Assembly (NCBI GenBank): GCA_031772625.1
Contig: CM062818.1
Span: 1,684,212,031-1,684,276,030, forward strand
From: Pinus tabuliformis
Taxonomy: Eukaryota > Streptophyta > Pinopsida > Pinales > Pinaceae
Length of the DNA stretch: 64,000 nt
Direction of reading: 5' to 3'
Numbering within the stretch: the first letter of the stretch is position 1; each line of letters begins with the position of its first letter. Both the position numbers and the translations under genes were made by a program. Below the pieces are notes generated by a model that worked only from the letters and a program-made list of their open reading frames with translations, was not told where the DNA came from and did no database searches. Positions 10,873 to 21,890 of this stretch are shown in pieces.

Positions 10873-11695
10873 CTTCATGTCTGAAGCAATTTACAAGATG
10901 ATCATTAGTCAAGCCTCAACTTGCATGGAGTACATGATTGTTGGGCCAATAAAGAAGAAATTTTGCTTCATCGGATCCTTGCTAATCTCTACGTTGGATG
11001 ACTTCGTAGGAATGGCCCTTGCATACTTGTTTTTGTTCATAATGGGTCTAAAATTCACAAAGCCCCATGTGTATCTATCAAATGAGCTGAATTCTTGTTT
11101 AATATGAATAGAACCAAAAGAAAACATGGCAGACTGCAGAGCTCAGAGAAAGATGAACCTTAGGAACATTGTTTAAGAAACAAAACAAATCAAGAAGAAG
11201 AAAAAATATTTTTGAATGCGAACTCTTTAAGGAGGGAGAGAAATATAAAATTTTATATGGAAAAAAAAAAAGAAAAAAAAAGAGAAACAACATAAAGGGG
11301 ATATCTAAATGGCAATACTGAAAAGATATAAAAAACCAGGGTAGGCTTATCCAGATGGAAGTTTATAGGAAAATAAGCAAACAATGCAAAGAGGATGTCT
11401 AATGCTAGTCCCCAAAATATGTAAGAAACCATTCGAGCTTTCAAAACTTTATAATATGGAAATACATTGCTAATTGCAATACCTTAACAATCCTACAATA
11501 CCAATTTCTCTCTTTTCAAAAGTATGAAACAATCTTGAGCTAGAGGTAAGAGTTATCTCAAGAATTCTTTTGGCATTCTCAACTATCCCTCTGATTTTGG
11601 TTACATCCATGATATCATGCTTTGCATTGATTGATGCAATTTTTCTCTCATTGAAGGTTGCCACAATGGTGGGATCAAACCCAAAAAATGCATCT
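10856..11695 (-). pseudogene. DNA-3-methyladenine glycosylase I remnant, two exons
   Basis: Two minus-strand segments match the C-terminal half of the plant TAG-type DNA-3-methyladenine glycosylase I, which excises alkylated adenine in base-excision repair. The upstream exon (11557-11695) follows a TTTTGTAG acceptor and encodes DAFFGFDPTIVATFNE and IRGIVENAKRILE. The downstream exon (10856-11093) encodes FSSFDRYTWGFVNFRPI, GPTIMYSMQ and, one frameshift later, LTNDHLVNCFRHEALENF then a stop. The intervening 463 bases are AT-rich. The donor after RILE reads GAG|AT instead of GT, and a frame change separates MQVEA from LTNDH, so the copy is inactive. The N-terminal catalytic half is not found within 1.5 kb upstream. 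The last codons and stop lie inside the foldback element. Confidence 0.8.
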
Positions 11696-11699
11696 CTAC

Positions 11700-12260
11700 A
11701 AAATTTATTCAAACTGAGATCAAGAAGAACAATAAAAAGATGCCCAAATCAAGATTTCAAGAGAAAAAAAAGGTTGAGAAGAAAATAATACCTAAAGGCT
11801 TTATAGTTTCTCGATATTGTGAGCCATTTCATGCACCCTTCAGAGATAAAATCTCAAACAACATTTTGCACGTTGGAATTGAAAGTAATTAGTTCCTTGT
11901 TTTACTCGCTGCTATGATGGGGGAAGAGGATTCTTCTTGCAAAGAAATGGCTTCATTTTAGCCCATCGACATCTTGTGCCATTGACATCTTCCTGTAAAG
12001 AAATCTTCGCTATAGCCCATCGAATTTTGTTCACTCACTCGGGCTCTGTAGCCCATCAACATCTTGTGTTGCATTGACTTATTAGTGGTTCGTGTTTTCT
12101 ATGCCACCTATTTCTATCTCCTCGACCATCAACTTGCCATTTTAGTGATGAGGATGATATGAAGTACTTGCCGTCGCATCAAGCTCTATAGCACTAATGT
12201 GGTGGTTGTGCTCAGAACATTATCTTGGGAAAATAAAAACTTAAGGTTTACTATTGAAAA
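11700..12260. other. unassigned spacer
   Basis: The N-terminal exon of the glycosylase remnant would be expected here on the minus strand, but I find no matching motif. A CCCATCGA-x-ATCTTGTG phrase recurs three times at about 11960-12070. Confidence 0.4.
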
Positions 12261-12287
12261 TTCGTGGAATTTTTGAAAAAAGAGGTG

Positions 12288-12538
12288 GCTTTATTGACTG
12301 ATAATGTAACTTACACTAACAAAATGAAAATTCAAAGAAAAATATCTTTATTGATTGACAATGTAGTTTACACTAACAAAATACCAATGTCAAAAAATCA
12401 CATTATTAAATTATTAATGGATAATATATACATGCACAAACACAAGAAAATAATTTGTGGATAATGTATGACTAAAAATATTGGTTGACAATGTAACACT
12501 AACAACTACAAAATTCAAAGAGGTGGTTTTTGGAAAAA

Positions 12539-12540
<2 letters not shown>
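12288..12540. repeat. degenerate 57-base tandem repeat
   Basis: TTTATTGA-TGA-AATGTA followed by TTACACTAACAAAAT occurs at about 12290 and 12347. Weaker copies occur near 12412 and 12482. The spacing of the two best copies is about 57 bases. Confidence 0.5.

Positions 12541-12632
<92 letters not shown>
12541..12632. repeat. compound (CT)n(AT)n microsatellite
   Basis: About 15 CT units run directly into about 30 AT units, ending at ATTCTCTC. Confidence 0.97.
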
Positions 12633-12634
<2 letters not shown>

Positions 12635-12639
12635 TCTCT

Positions 12640-13237
12640 TAATGATGTAAGAAAATCAAATGGCAAGAGGATGATAGGTCAACCAAATGGAAAGAAATAG
12701 GTCAATTTAGCTCTTAATGCTTTGGGGACATACTCCTAGTCATGTAAGCTTGGCTCATGGATAGAGAGAGTATATGAAACAATTTATTACAGTGTAGGGG
12801 TCATGTGTTATTGTCTTGCATTTCTTTTTCTAGCTTTATAAGTTTGGCCATGGAGAGGGAGTATACAAAACAATTTATTAATGTGTTTGGGCTTGTTAGT
12901 TAAATTGTGTTCCTCATTAGTTGAGAATTGTGAGAATTTGTGGCAAGGTGCATTATGGTAAAACCAAATAGAGTAAGACCTAAAAGGAGGCCCGTTATGG
13001 GCTTCTCAAGCTAAATGGGTGATGGGGTTGCAAGGCATCCTAATGCATAATACATGATGCTTTGTGTTAATACTTGTGATATGTTTCATTTTGTAAAATG
13101 ATTTTTACAGCTTTGTAGTAACAAAGTGACACTTGCCAATGTTGCAATTGATAGAGGCCTTGTGAAATGTAGCTTCACAAAACAATTTTTTCTTTATCTT
13201 TTTCCAAATCAATAATAGCCTAAATATTAATGAGATC
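12640..13237. other. unassigned spacer left of the TR-GAG element
   Basis: No ORF, repeat or known family is recognised. It ends in AGATC, the left target-site copy of the LTR element. Confidence 0.5.
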
Positions 13238-14233
13238 TATTGGAAAATGTTACTAGTTTTGGTCTTCAAAATTATCATTGTACTCATGTCAATATGTATA
13301 TCTTATGTAATAAGCAAAAGAAGAAAGAAAATTATTATTTTAAAGCATGGGTTTCATGCTTCTTTTGATTGGTATTCTAGGTAAAGCATGTTCTTCATGC
13401 TTCTATGGTTTTTCATGTCATAATATTTATTTTCATGAGTTAAGAGAGTCAATTTCATGTATATAAGACCCATTTGGGCAAGATGTACCATGTAAAATAA
13501 TTTATTTTGAGTCAAGATAGTAAAAATAAGCCTCATAGGACAAGTTGGCTCTACCAGAGAGAATTCGACCCAAAGAGGGCTATTCGACCTCCACGGATGA
13601 GTATAAATAGAAGCCACTTGTCCTCATTTGGAAACCAGTTTGATTTGCAATCAAGAAGTTTGATCTAAGGTGAAAAGTTCAAGGAGAAAATATAAAAAGG
13701 CAAGGAGAAAAGAAGTTGAATCAAGAGGGAATAAAAAATGAAGTTTTGGTCAAGGTTTTTCCCTCATCTCTCTCAGATGTGCGAAGATACTGAGTTATTG
13801 CAGGGGCCAAAGTTTTAGACCTACAGTAAGTTCAAAAGATTGAAGTTGGGGGCCAAAATTCTGAGTTTGGTGCAGTTTTGGAAGGGTTTGAATCTTGTTG
13901 ACTTGGTCGAAATTTGACCTAATTGGAAGGGATTATTGGAGGGATAACTTGGTGCAGGAGGAGGATTTTGTCTTGAGGTTTGGGTCTTGGTTTTCTCATT
14001 TGAAGCAGATTCTATAAGACAAGAAGAGATTTTTCTGGGTTTTCTCCTTGGAGGGGTTTTTCCCTGGCTCTGATCCTAATTTTTGTGTCCATTGTCTTTA
14101 CTGTTTATGCACTTGATAGTTGTTTGATGAAAGGATATAATAAAGAAACACAAGAAGATAAATAAAATTCATAATCAATTATTAAGATTAAGGAGAATTT
14201 GAATTAATAGTTTCCCTATTTCATTCTCCAACA
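13238..14233 (+). repeat. 5' LTR of the TR-GAG element
   Basis: The LTR is 996 bases long, begins TATTGGAAAATG (first G of TGTTGG changed to A) and ends CATTCTCCAACA. It is colinear with 17607-20037 once the 1.44-kb insertion there is discounted. A TATA-like TATAAATA at 13602-13609 sits about 630 bases before the LTR end. Confidence 0.88.
13602..13609 (+). promoter_or_regulatory. LTR TATA-like box
   Basis: TATAAATA occurs in the same context (GAGTATAAATAGAAG) in the 5' LTR, the 3' LTR (17971-17978) and the duplicated 3' LTR (59191-59198). Position and conservation fit an LTR promoter; activity is inference. Confidence 0.5.
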
Positions 14234-14246
14234 AGGTATCAGAGCT
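14234..14246 (+). other. primer-binding site, initiator Met tRNA
   Basis: AGGTATCAGAGC directly follows the LTR end. It equals the usual plant TGGTATCAGAGC site, complementary to the 3' end of initiator-Met tRNA, except for its first base. Confidence 0.85.
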
Positions 14247-14632
14247 AAGGTGAACAAGAGTCGACAAATAAAAGGATACAAAGAAGAAGAGTTTACTAGT
14301 CAAGGGGAATGATTTGAAGAAGGATACAAAGAAAGAAGAAGAAGACCCATTAACCTAAAATAAGGGTCACTACATTGAAGAAGAACTCATTGTCAAGTTC
14401 TCATTAAGGAAAGAACAAATTTCTTGTTGAAAGTTCTCTAGTAAAGTTCATCATCTTGGAAAATAAGGAAGCAACAAGAAGTATTTGGTTCATTATTCAC
14501 TCTTTGAAGAAGACATCATTATTGAAGGAATATTTTGAAGCCTCCTTGGAGGTCTTTAAAGCATCAAGATAGTCAGAGACATCATCTAGAAGGAGGAATC
14601 TTGATTGACAAATAAGTGGTATATTATTTTTT

Positions 14633-15457
14633 ATGTCTCAATCTACACATAACATGGCCACATTTTTCAAGGAAAGTGACAAGGTTGTGGGATCAAAAAA
14701 CTTCCTAGCATGAAATAAGAGGATTTACTTGGCACTAAAAGAGAATGAAGTCATGGAGTATTTCCTGGGAGAAGTAGATATATTAGACAAAGATAACACT
14801 CAAGAGCTAGAAAATTACAAAAAGGGAGATGTAAGGGCACAAAGGATCATTGTTGAGTCCATTAAAGATCATCTTGTTCTCTTTGTTGTTGATTTGAAGA
14901 CATCAAAGGCCATGCATGATAAGTTGGTAAATTTGTACTCCATAAGTAGACAAGGTCAAAATATTTCCTTGAGGAATCAACTATGTAGAATAAGGAAATC
15001 AAAATATGAAGACATGGCCAACTATCTAATGAAGATCTCACGAATAAGAGACCAGTTGCAAGGGCTTAGGGATATTGCTACAGACGCTGATATGAATATC
15101 TGTGTATTAAATTCTTTGCCACCTTATTAGAGTAATTTTTCAACGAGCATCTACTCAAAGAAGAATACTACACCCTTCAATGAATTATGGGCTCAATGTA
15201 TCTTGGAAGAATCTAGGATCTAGACAAAAGATTATACGGAATCAAATGAAATATCTCAAGCCTTCATTGAAAGAACCAAGAAGTTGAGGAAGGGTAAATT
15301 TGGAAAGTCCAAGAAGAAGATAGGAATGCCCAAGCTTCAATTCTTTGGATGCAATGAGTATGGACACTTTAAAAGGGATTATCTAAACAATATAGTGAAC
15401 TACAAAAGGAAGGAAAGAAGTGAAGCTCACATAGCCGAGGAAATGGAGAAATTGTGA
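14633..15457 (+). pseudogene. copia-type gag with three in-frame stops
   Basis: One frame from ATG 14633 to TGA 15455-15457 encodes about 274 codons of a Ty1/copia gag. It has a conserved RIYLALKENEVMEYF segment, the UBN2-type middle with KAMHDKLVNLYSI and IRDQLQGL, and a knuckle-like FFGCNEYGHFKRDY near 15340. Stops interrupt it at 14711-14713 (a site where the family has Trp), 15128-15130 and 15221-15223. The knuckle has lost its first and last Cys (now Phe and Tyr), so zinc binding is doubtful. All three stops recur at the same places in the duplicate at 55853-56677, so they arose before the duplication. Confidence 0.85.
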
Positions 15458-17597
15458 AGAAGCCGAAAGGAAAGGATCCAAAGATCTCTATTATTGAAGG
15501 AAGTGTCATCTCTATCGGGTTCTTTATAAATTTTTGTCTTTCTTTAAGTAAAGTGTAGAGTAGCATTCATTATTACTCTAGAAGAGTCTTGGTTTTGTAA
15601 AAAGCATGGCATCATAGATAGAAGCACATGATAGTATAAATATTAGAGTCTACTTGTTTAATTTGCTTTGAGAAAGATATCTAGTTTAAAGAGACTGATA
15701 AGTTTGGAAACGTATTGCATATTATAGTTCATCCAAGCATTTTCCAAACTCATGTTAGATGTAGTCATTTTGCAAAGCAAGATCCTCAAGATCCTATAAG
15801 AATCGTCATTATGGAAGATTCTTGGAAGAAACATTATGACTGGTACGTATTCCATCTAGTTTGGAAACAATATTACTAAAGGATGAAAGAATTTTAAAGG
15901 TCAAGTTACAATATGAAAGACATAATGAAATTCTTTCTCTTCTTGGAAAAGGAAACTTATCTTTGACAAGTATAAGAAGCAAGCTTGATCAAAGGATGGC
16001 TATATGATTATATGAAAAACAAAGGTATTCATATTTGAAGTTATTCTTCCCTAGAGCATGGTTCATAGCTATAAGAATCATGAAGGAAGAGTTATTAATG
16101 AATGTGCTTGGTATGTCTTCCATATGGTTGCATGATGCCTGAAATAATAAATTTGACATGATTTGGAATAAATGGAGATCAAGACTCTCTCAAAAAATTG
16201 CATGGCATATAATAATGTTAATTAACATCAAGTATGGTTTCCAAAAGAAAGAGGGAGTTAACAATGACAAATTCGAGGAAGATATTGTAGCTTGGTAATC
16301 AAGGTTTATCCATGGTACTCTTATTAAAATGAATGCATGGAAAGACTCATATGGAGATGGATCATGCGAAAGGATGTTGATCTCGAAGAACTCAAGTAAG
16401 TTGATGCTTTGATGAAAGGGTCATCATGACAAGGTAAGTATGATATTTAATATTTTGATATTGGTTATCTGGTTAACATATTGTTTTGCTACTTGGAAGG
16501 ATTTTGTAGGAATGCACGATGACAGTTGAGACAAGTTCGAATGTGGGTGATAAACTAAATTCAATGAACATATGAATTGAGTATATGGTTTTGGAAATTG
16601 AGAAGTCAATGTGTTCACATCATCACCTTGGGATTGAAAGGTAGTAGTGAAAGAAGATAACCTGATGTTCATAAAAAAATATCACTTTCATGTTTAAGAG
16701 GGAGCTATGACTAGCTTGAAGTTTGAAAAGGCTCAATATAATGCCTTCATTGATGATGACTAGAGGAAAGTGATATGCAAGATTGATGACCTGAACCCTG
16801 TCACAAGATTGAAGGAAGAAAATGACTCCATAATAATTAGGAAGGAGGAAGCTCAATATGATACAAATGAAAAGAAAAGGAGCCTTGCAACTATCTCCAT
16901 GAAGAATTGATGATAGCTAACAAAGACAAGCTAAAGAGCTTGTGGCTATAACTTCCCAATTGAAAGGAAGTCAAGAATCTCCTCTATATTTGAGAGGGAG
17001 TAAAGGAGTCTCCTTAAATAGGAGCAAGGATCTATTCCCTAATCAAGAGGGAATGAGGATCTACTCTCTAGTTGAGAGGGAGTGATGATGAACATCACAT
17101 TTGTATTCTCTTCTTCATGTGTCATGCACTTGACCAGGACTAACAACTGTAAGTCTAAGTGAAGGCCATGGAGAATGGTGGATGGAGGATTGGATAAAAC
17201 ATCTGTGATTTCCTTGAGGATAGAAAAAATACGAGATAGGAAATGAACCGAAACTCTTTGAGAATTGCACAAAAATCCAAGACAAGAGTTTTCAAAGAGG
17301 ACCGATATTCTTTGAGGATTGGGAATCTAATGTAAGAATAGTCCTACAAGGAAATACCTAGTGAACATCCAGATGGAGTATGTATCTTGTAGAGGTAGTG
17401 TGGTATATCATGTAAAGCCTCCTAACATTATGCTCTTATGAAAGAGCTTGTCAAAGTCAATGCCTTACTATGTTGACAATGTTGGTCACGATGTTGATGC
17501 TTAAAGATAATTTTCCAATCCGACTCTTCTTATGATAACTCTTCAGCTTGAGAAGAAATGTGTACTAGGGTGTCCAATTATGAATACCTCCCTTGTT
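15458..17597. other. noncoding internal region of the TR-GAG element
   Basis: No pol domain is detectable in any frame that I checked. Near the end, short phrases such as AAGAGGGAGT or TTGAGAGGGAGT recur about every 60 bases (16980-17090), like copies of the polypurine tract. The 53000-55124 region is a diverged relative of the second half. Confidence 0.65.
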
Positions 17598-17606
17598 AAG
17601 AGGGAA
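17598..17606 (+). other. polypurine tract
   Basis: AAGAGGGAA immediately precedes the 3' LTR start TGTTGG, the expected plus-strand priming site. Confidence 0.8.
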
Positions 17607-18539
17607 TGTTGGAAAATGTAACTAGTTTCGATCTTCATAATTGTCATTGTACTCATTTCAATATGTATATCTTATGTTAGAAGCAAAATAAGAAAGCAAC
17701 ATTATTATTTTAAAGCATTGGTTTCATGCTTCTTTTGATTGGTCTTCTAGATAAAGCATGTTCTTCATAATTATAGGGTTTGTCATGGTATAAATTTATT
17801 ATCATGAGTCAAGAGAGTCAATGTCATGTATATAAGACCCATTTGGGTAAGATGTACCATGTAAAAGAATTTATTTAGAGTCAAGACATTCAAAATAAGT
17901 TTCCTAGCACAAGTCGACCCTACCAGAGACAAGTACGTCCAAAGAGGGTTATTCAACCTCCACAAATGAGTATAAATAGAAGTTGATTGACCTCATTTGG
18001 CAACCAATTCCATATGAAATCAAGAATTTCAATATAAGGTGTGAAGTTCAAGGAGAAAGTCTAGAAAGGCAAGGAGAAAAGAAGTTGAAGCAAGAAGGAA
18101 GAAAAAACAAAGTTTTGATCAAGGTTTTGACCTAATCTCTCACACATGAGAAGATACTGAGCAGTTGTAGGGGCCGAAGTTGAAAACCTACTGCAAGTCC
18201 GAAATATTTAAGTTGGGGACCGAAATTATGAGTTTGGTGCAATTCTGGAAGGGTTTGACTCTTGTTGACTTGGATGGAATTTGACCTAATTGGAAGGGCT
18301 TCTTGGAGGGCTGACTTGGTGTAGGAGGAAGCTTTGGTCTTGAGGTTTGGGTCTTGGCTTTCTCATTTGAAGCACATTATATAAGAAGATAAGTGTTTTT
18401 TCTTGGTTTTCCCCTTGGAGGGGTTTTGCCCTAGCTTGAAGCCTAATTTATGTGTCCTTTGTCTTTACTGTTTATGCATTTGATAATTGTTTGATGAAAG
18501 GATTTAATAAAATACAAGAAGATAAATAAAGTTAACAAG

Positions 18540-19969
18540 ATTTTTTTTTTTTCTCTTTAAGACTATTCTATTCTATTATGTACATAAACAGGAAACAGTT
18601 ACAGTCATGAGATCATATTGCCAGAGGCCGAGGATGGCACTCTGGACTGATAGTGATAAAAATAGGCACCCATATAGAGTCCACACCACTAAGACCGATC
18701 ATCCACGCAGGGGCCCTTCCATGGAGACAAGACACCCGCGCAGGGGCAGCACTACTAAGACTAAACACCCACGCAGGGGCACCATCACTGAGACGGATTA
18801 CCCACGCAGGGGCTTTAAACCATTGAAGAACAATGAGAGCAAAAATAGACATCCCTCATAGGGGCAGAGAGGAGAAAAAGAAAACCTTCAATAAGAACCC
18901 TCGCAGGGGCGTAGACAGACATTGAACTATATATTTCTTGAACCAAACAAAGACACCCAAAACGTATTGTGAGCCGCTGTGGCAAACGTAGCCATACATA
19001 GAAAAAACCTGAGCATTGTCTGCAGGGTAGAGCCTGAGCGGGCGGATGACTATTCATTCGTCTCCTCTTCATAGATCCAGCACATACCTTCCGCGGGAGG
19101 GCCCCAATCGACCTTTTCCTTTCCTGAAGAAGGCGCAGCCTGAGTCGAAGGAGGGACGACGTCCGACTCTGGGCGATCCTCTGGCAGACCCTCAGCGTCC
19201 CTGGAGCTTTCAGCCTAATGAAATTGTGTGCGGGGTTGCTCCTCGCCCTCCTCCTTCGGTTCTTCCAGAAAAAGGACCGAGACATGGGATTTAATATGAG
19301 AATTTCCTTGGGCGCTGCTAAAGGAGAAGACCGCGGTTCCAAATGCAGGTAGCAGGGCAGAGCCCGAATCAGGATTACTGGAATCCAAGAACTGGCTTGA
19401 CTGGATAGGATGAGCCTCTACAACCTGGTGACATAGGCAACGACAGCATCGAGAGGGTGGATTTGCGACTGAGGGGTGTGAGGAACAACCTCTACCAGAG
19501 CCTCGACGGCTGATGAGGCACTGTCGAGGCTTGACCATGTTTTCCTTGTAAGCAGGAGAGCAAAACAGATCAGGGTAAGGGGAGATGGAAGGTGCGCAAC
19601 CACCGTTACCCGCCCTTGCAGACCAGCAACCTCCTTCAATTGACAATGGGGCAACTCGAACCTTAGCTCATAGAGCCGACGACCAAAATCCCAATTCCAG
19701 AAGCTGAATTCGACCCAATGCCTGACATTCCAGACCCTCTCCATACTTATGCCCCTCGGCTCTTTCTCGATCCCTGTATGCCATAACTGCACACTGAAAT
19801 CGTAGTTGAAACCCAGACAAGGCAATGAATTGCCGTCCCTTCCTGTGCCTGCACTCACGCTTGCAATCCATGGTGGCAGATTGTAGTAAATGCTCACCTT
19901 ATGCTTGGGGCCGCCCATGGTTACCAGGTGGCATTCCGTTCTCCGCGGTCGTGTCACCCGCATCTGGGG
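18540..19969 (-). pseudogene. retrocopied mRNA of an unrecognised protein
   Basis: This 1.43-kb insertion has the marks of an LINE-mediated retrocopy: AGTTAACAAG on both sides (18530-18539 and 19970-19979), a T-run at its plus-strand left end (poly(A) of a minus-strand transcript) and GC content above its host LTR. On the minus strand a frame from about 19918 starts MGGPKHKVSIYYNLPPWI and runs with a Trp-rich stretch (RVWNVRHWVEFSFWNWDF) and one hydrophobic segment (LPSPLTLICFALLLTR). It stops near 19420. A second frame then carries a plausible continuation (FGTAVFSFSS, HVSVLFLEEPKEEGEE) into an acidic tail ending WIYEEET, so at least one frameshift is present. I cannot name the family. The same insertion is at 59760-61190. 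Confidence 0.8.
18685..18912. repeat. CACGCAGGGGC minisatellite in the retrocopy 3' region
   Basis: ACCCACGCAGGGGC or a close variant recurs about every 33 bases from 18708 to 18812, with more distant relatives at 18857 and 18901. In plus-strand translation it gives repeated HPRRG. It lies in what should be the 3' UTR of the retrocopied mRNA. Confidence 0.75.
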
Positions 19970-20079
19970 AGTTAACAAGCAATTATTAAGATTAAGGAGA
20001 ATTTCAATTAATAGCAGCCTTATTGCACTCTCCAACAAGATCCACCTAGGTATTGTTGTGCATATCTAGGAAATGATGT

Positions 20080-20775
20080 TCATACATATCTAGGTATGAT
20101 AAACTTTAGTAAAGAGATCCCTCACTCAAACTCCAAGTAAAAGGTTTTTTTGGGGTTCAATAGTAAATGTTTTATTTGTTAATTGAAACACTCATGTATG
20201 AACAACTAGAGTACCCAAAACAAATTTGGGTCGGTTCTCCTTAGTTGGTCATTAGGCGAAGGCATCTACATCACATGAACAATGCTCATCCAAAGTTCTC
20301 CTTAGCTAGTTATTGCATGAAAGTACACAGTCTGTGAGTGCATAACCATATCTTCATGAATGATGGATGAAATATGGCAGGCCAAATCAAACGACCAGAT
20401 TAGTTAGCTCACTTGTCGCAATGGTGTTTGTGCATATCTAGGTATGATAAACTTTAGTAAAGAGACCCCTCACTCAAACTCCAAGGAAAGATTTTTTTTT
20501 AGGGGTTCAATAGTAAAGGTTTTATTTGTTAATTGAAACACTCATATATGAACAACTAGAGCACCCAAAACAAATTTGGGTTGGTTCTCCTTAGCTAGTC
20601 ATTAGGCGAAGGCATCTACATCATGTGAACAATGCTCATCCAAAGTTCTCCTTAGCTAGTTATTGCATGAAAGTACACAGTCTATGAGTGCATAGCCATA
20701 TCTATCACAAATGGTGGATGAAATATGGCGGGCAAAATGGAACGAGCAGATCAATTAGCCCACGTGTCACGTGCC
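20080..20775. repeat. 350-base tandem duplication
   Basis: CATATCTAGGTATGATAAAC begins a block near 20081 and again near 20431. The two blocks stay colinear through the TTAGGCGAAGGCATCTACATC phrase and TATTGCATGAAAGTACACAG at a spacing of about 348. Copies are roughly 90-95 percent alike. The pair recurs in the duplicated segment at about 61310-62000. Confidence 0.85.
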
Positions 20776-21890
20776 TGAAAACCCATGACCAAATATGACA
20801 GGTGCAAATTTTGACAGGTTAAATTCACTAGTCAAATTGGGCCACTCTTCACTCACCATGTGGGATAAATTGAATGGCAAGGTCAGGTACAAATTCAATA
20901 ACTAGACCTAGTGGCTGTCAAATCACAATGTGGATTAAATTTGGTGGCTTTAACTCAACATGTGGTCTCCAATTGATGTTTGGAGCACGCAATGTGGCAA
21001 CTGAAATCTTTCCAAGCGACGTGCATTAGAGGGTCAAATTGTCCATTTTCTGAGCATGCCAAGTGGCATGAATCAATAACAAGATCAACCATCTGTGAGC
21101 ACGCAAAGTGGCATGAATATGATGGTCATTATTTGGTGTTCTAATCTCATCTTGTGGCATGAATCTAATGCTTAGATCTAATGACTTTAAGTGTTCTAGG
21201 TGGCATGAATCGAGGCCTAGATTTGAGGGTTCTGCGACAACCACGTGGCTACAATTGAATGCCCAGATCTAGCATGTCTTTGTTTGGGGAATCTGATGGC
21301 CATATCTGACGATAGTGAAACAACCACGTTGCTCAATTAGAGATCTGACGACTTTGTAATGGCCACATGACCATAATCTAGTGGCTCTGTAAGAGGCACA
21401 TGGGTATATTGACGCCTACTAGACCACCACTTGGTGCGAGATTGGGAGCCAAATCTAAAGCCCGCTAGGCTGCCACTTGGTGGATATTCGATGGCCAAAT
21501 CTTAGGCATTCCAGGCTGCCACTTGGTGGATATTCGATGACCAAATCTTAGGCATTCCAGGCCACCACTTGGGGCTAATCCGATGATTAGATTTGGCCTT
21601 GGTCACGCTACCACTTGGCACAAATTAGTGTCCAAATCAAACGCTCGCTAGGCCAACACTTAGCACATATCCAGATGTCAAATCCAACACCCACTAACTA
21701 CCACTTAACGCATATCCAGAGGTCATATCCAGTGCATGCCAAGCTGCCACTTGGCACAAATCCGACTGCTAGATCCAAAGCGCGCCAATTTGTCACTTGG
21801 CACAAATTTGGCTGCCAAATCTAATGCCCGTCAAGCTGCTACTGGCACAAATCCTACAACCATATCCAACACCCAGCACATCCAGGCTGC
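20776..21890. repeat. degenerate CCACTTGG / CACGTGG unit array
   Basis: Units of about 50-58 bases carry GCCACTTGG or CACGTGGC followed by an AAATC or GAATC phrase and then a variable CCAAATCTA phrase. The clearest neighbours are at 21474 and 21526, which share GCCACTTGGTGGATATTCGA at a 52-base spacing. No ORF of interest is present. Confidence 0.65.

Larger units (their letters stand above)
13238..20037 (+). mobile_element. nonautonomous copia-type LTR element, gag only (TR-GAG-like)
   Basis: Two LTRs bound a 3.37-kb internal region. The element is flanked by AGATC on both sides (13233-13237 and 20038-20042), a 5-bp target duplication. LTR ends are TATTGGA (TGTTGGA in the 3' copy) and CTCCAACA, giving short inverted termini. 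The primer site follows the 5' LTR at once and a purine tract AAGAGGGAA precedes the 3' LTR. The only recognisable coding is a copia-type gag near the left; no protease, integrase, RT or RNase H is seen in the 2.1 kb after it. That matches TR-GAG or LARD-like nonautonomous elements mobilised in trans. LTRs differ at roughly one base in ten by eye in their first 260 bases, so the insertion is old. Confidence 0.88.
17607..20037 (+). repeat. 3' LTR of the TR-GAG element, split by a retrocopy
   Basis: The LTR starts TGTTGGAAAATG and ends CACTCTCCAACA. It matches the 996-base 5' LTR apart from the insertion at 18540-19969 plus a 10-base target duplication. Without the insertion it is about 990 bases. 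Confidence 0.88.

Noticed and set aside
18607..18861. Plus-strand HPRRG-repeat peptide
   Set aside because: Translation of a 33-base minisatellite in the antisense of a retrocopy; no start context or conservation beyond the repeat.
13238..20037. Intact autonomous Ty1/copia element
   Set aside because: No integrase, RT or RNase H motif after gag, and gag itself has three stops.
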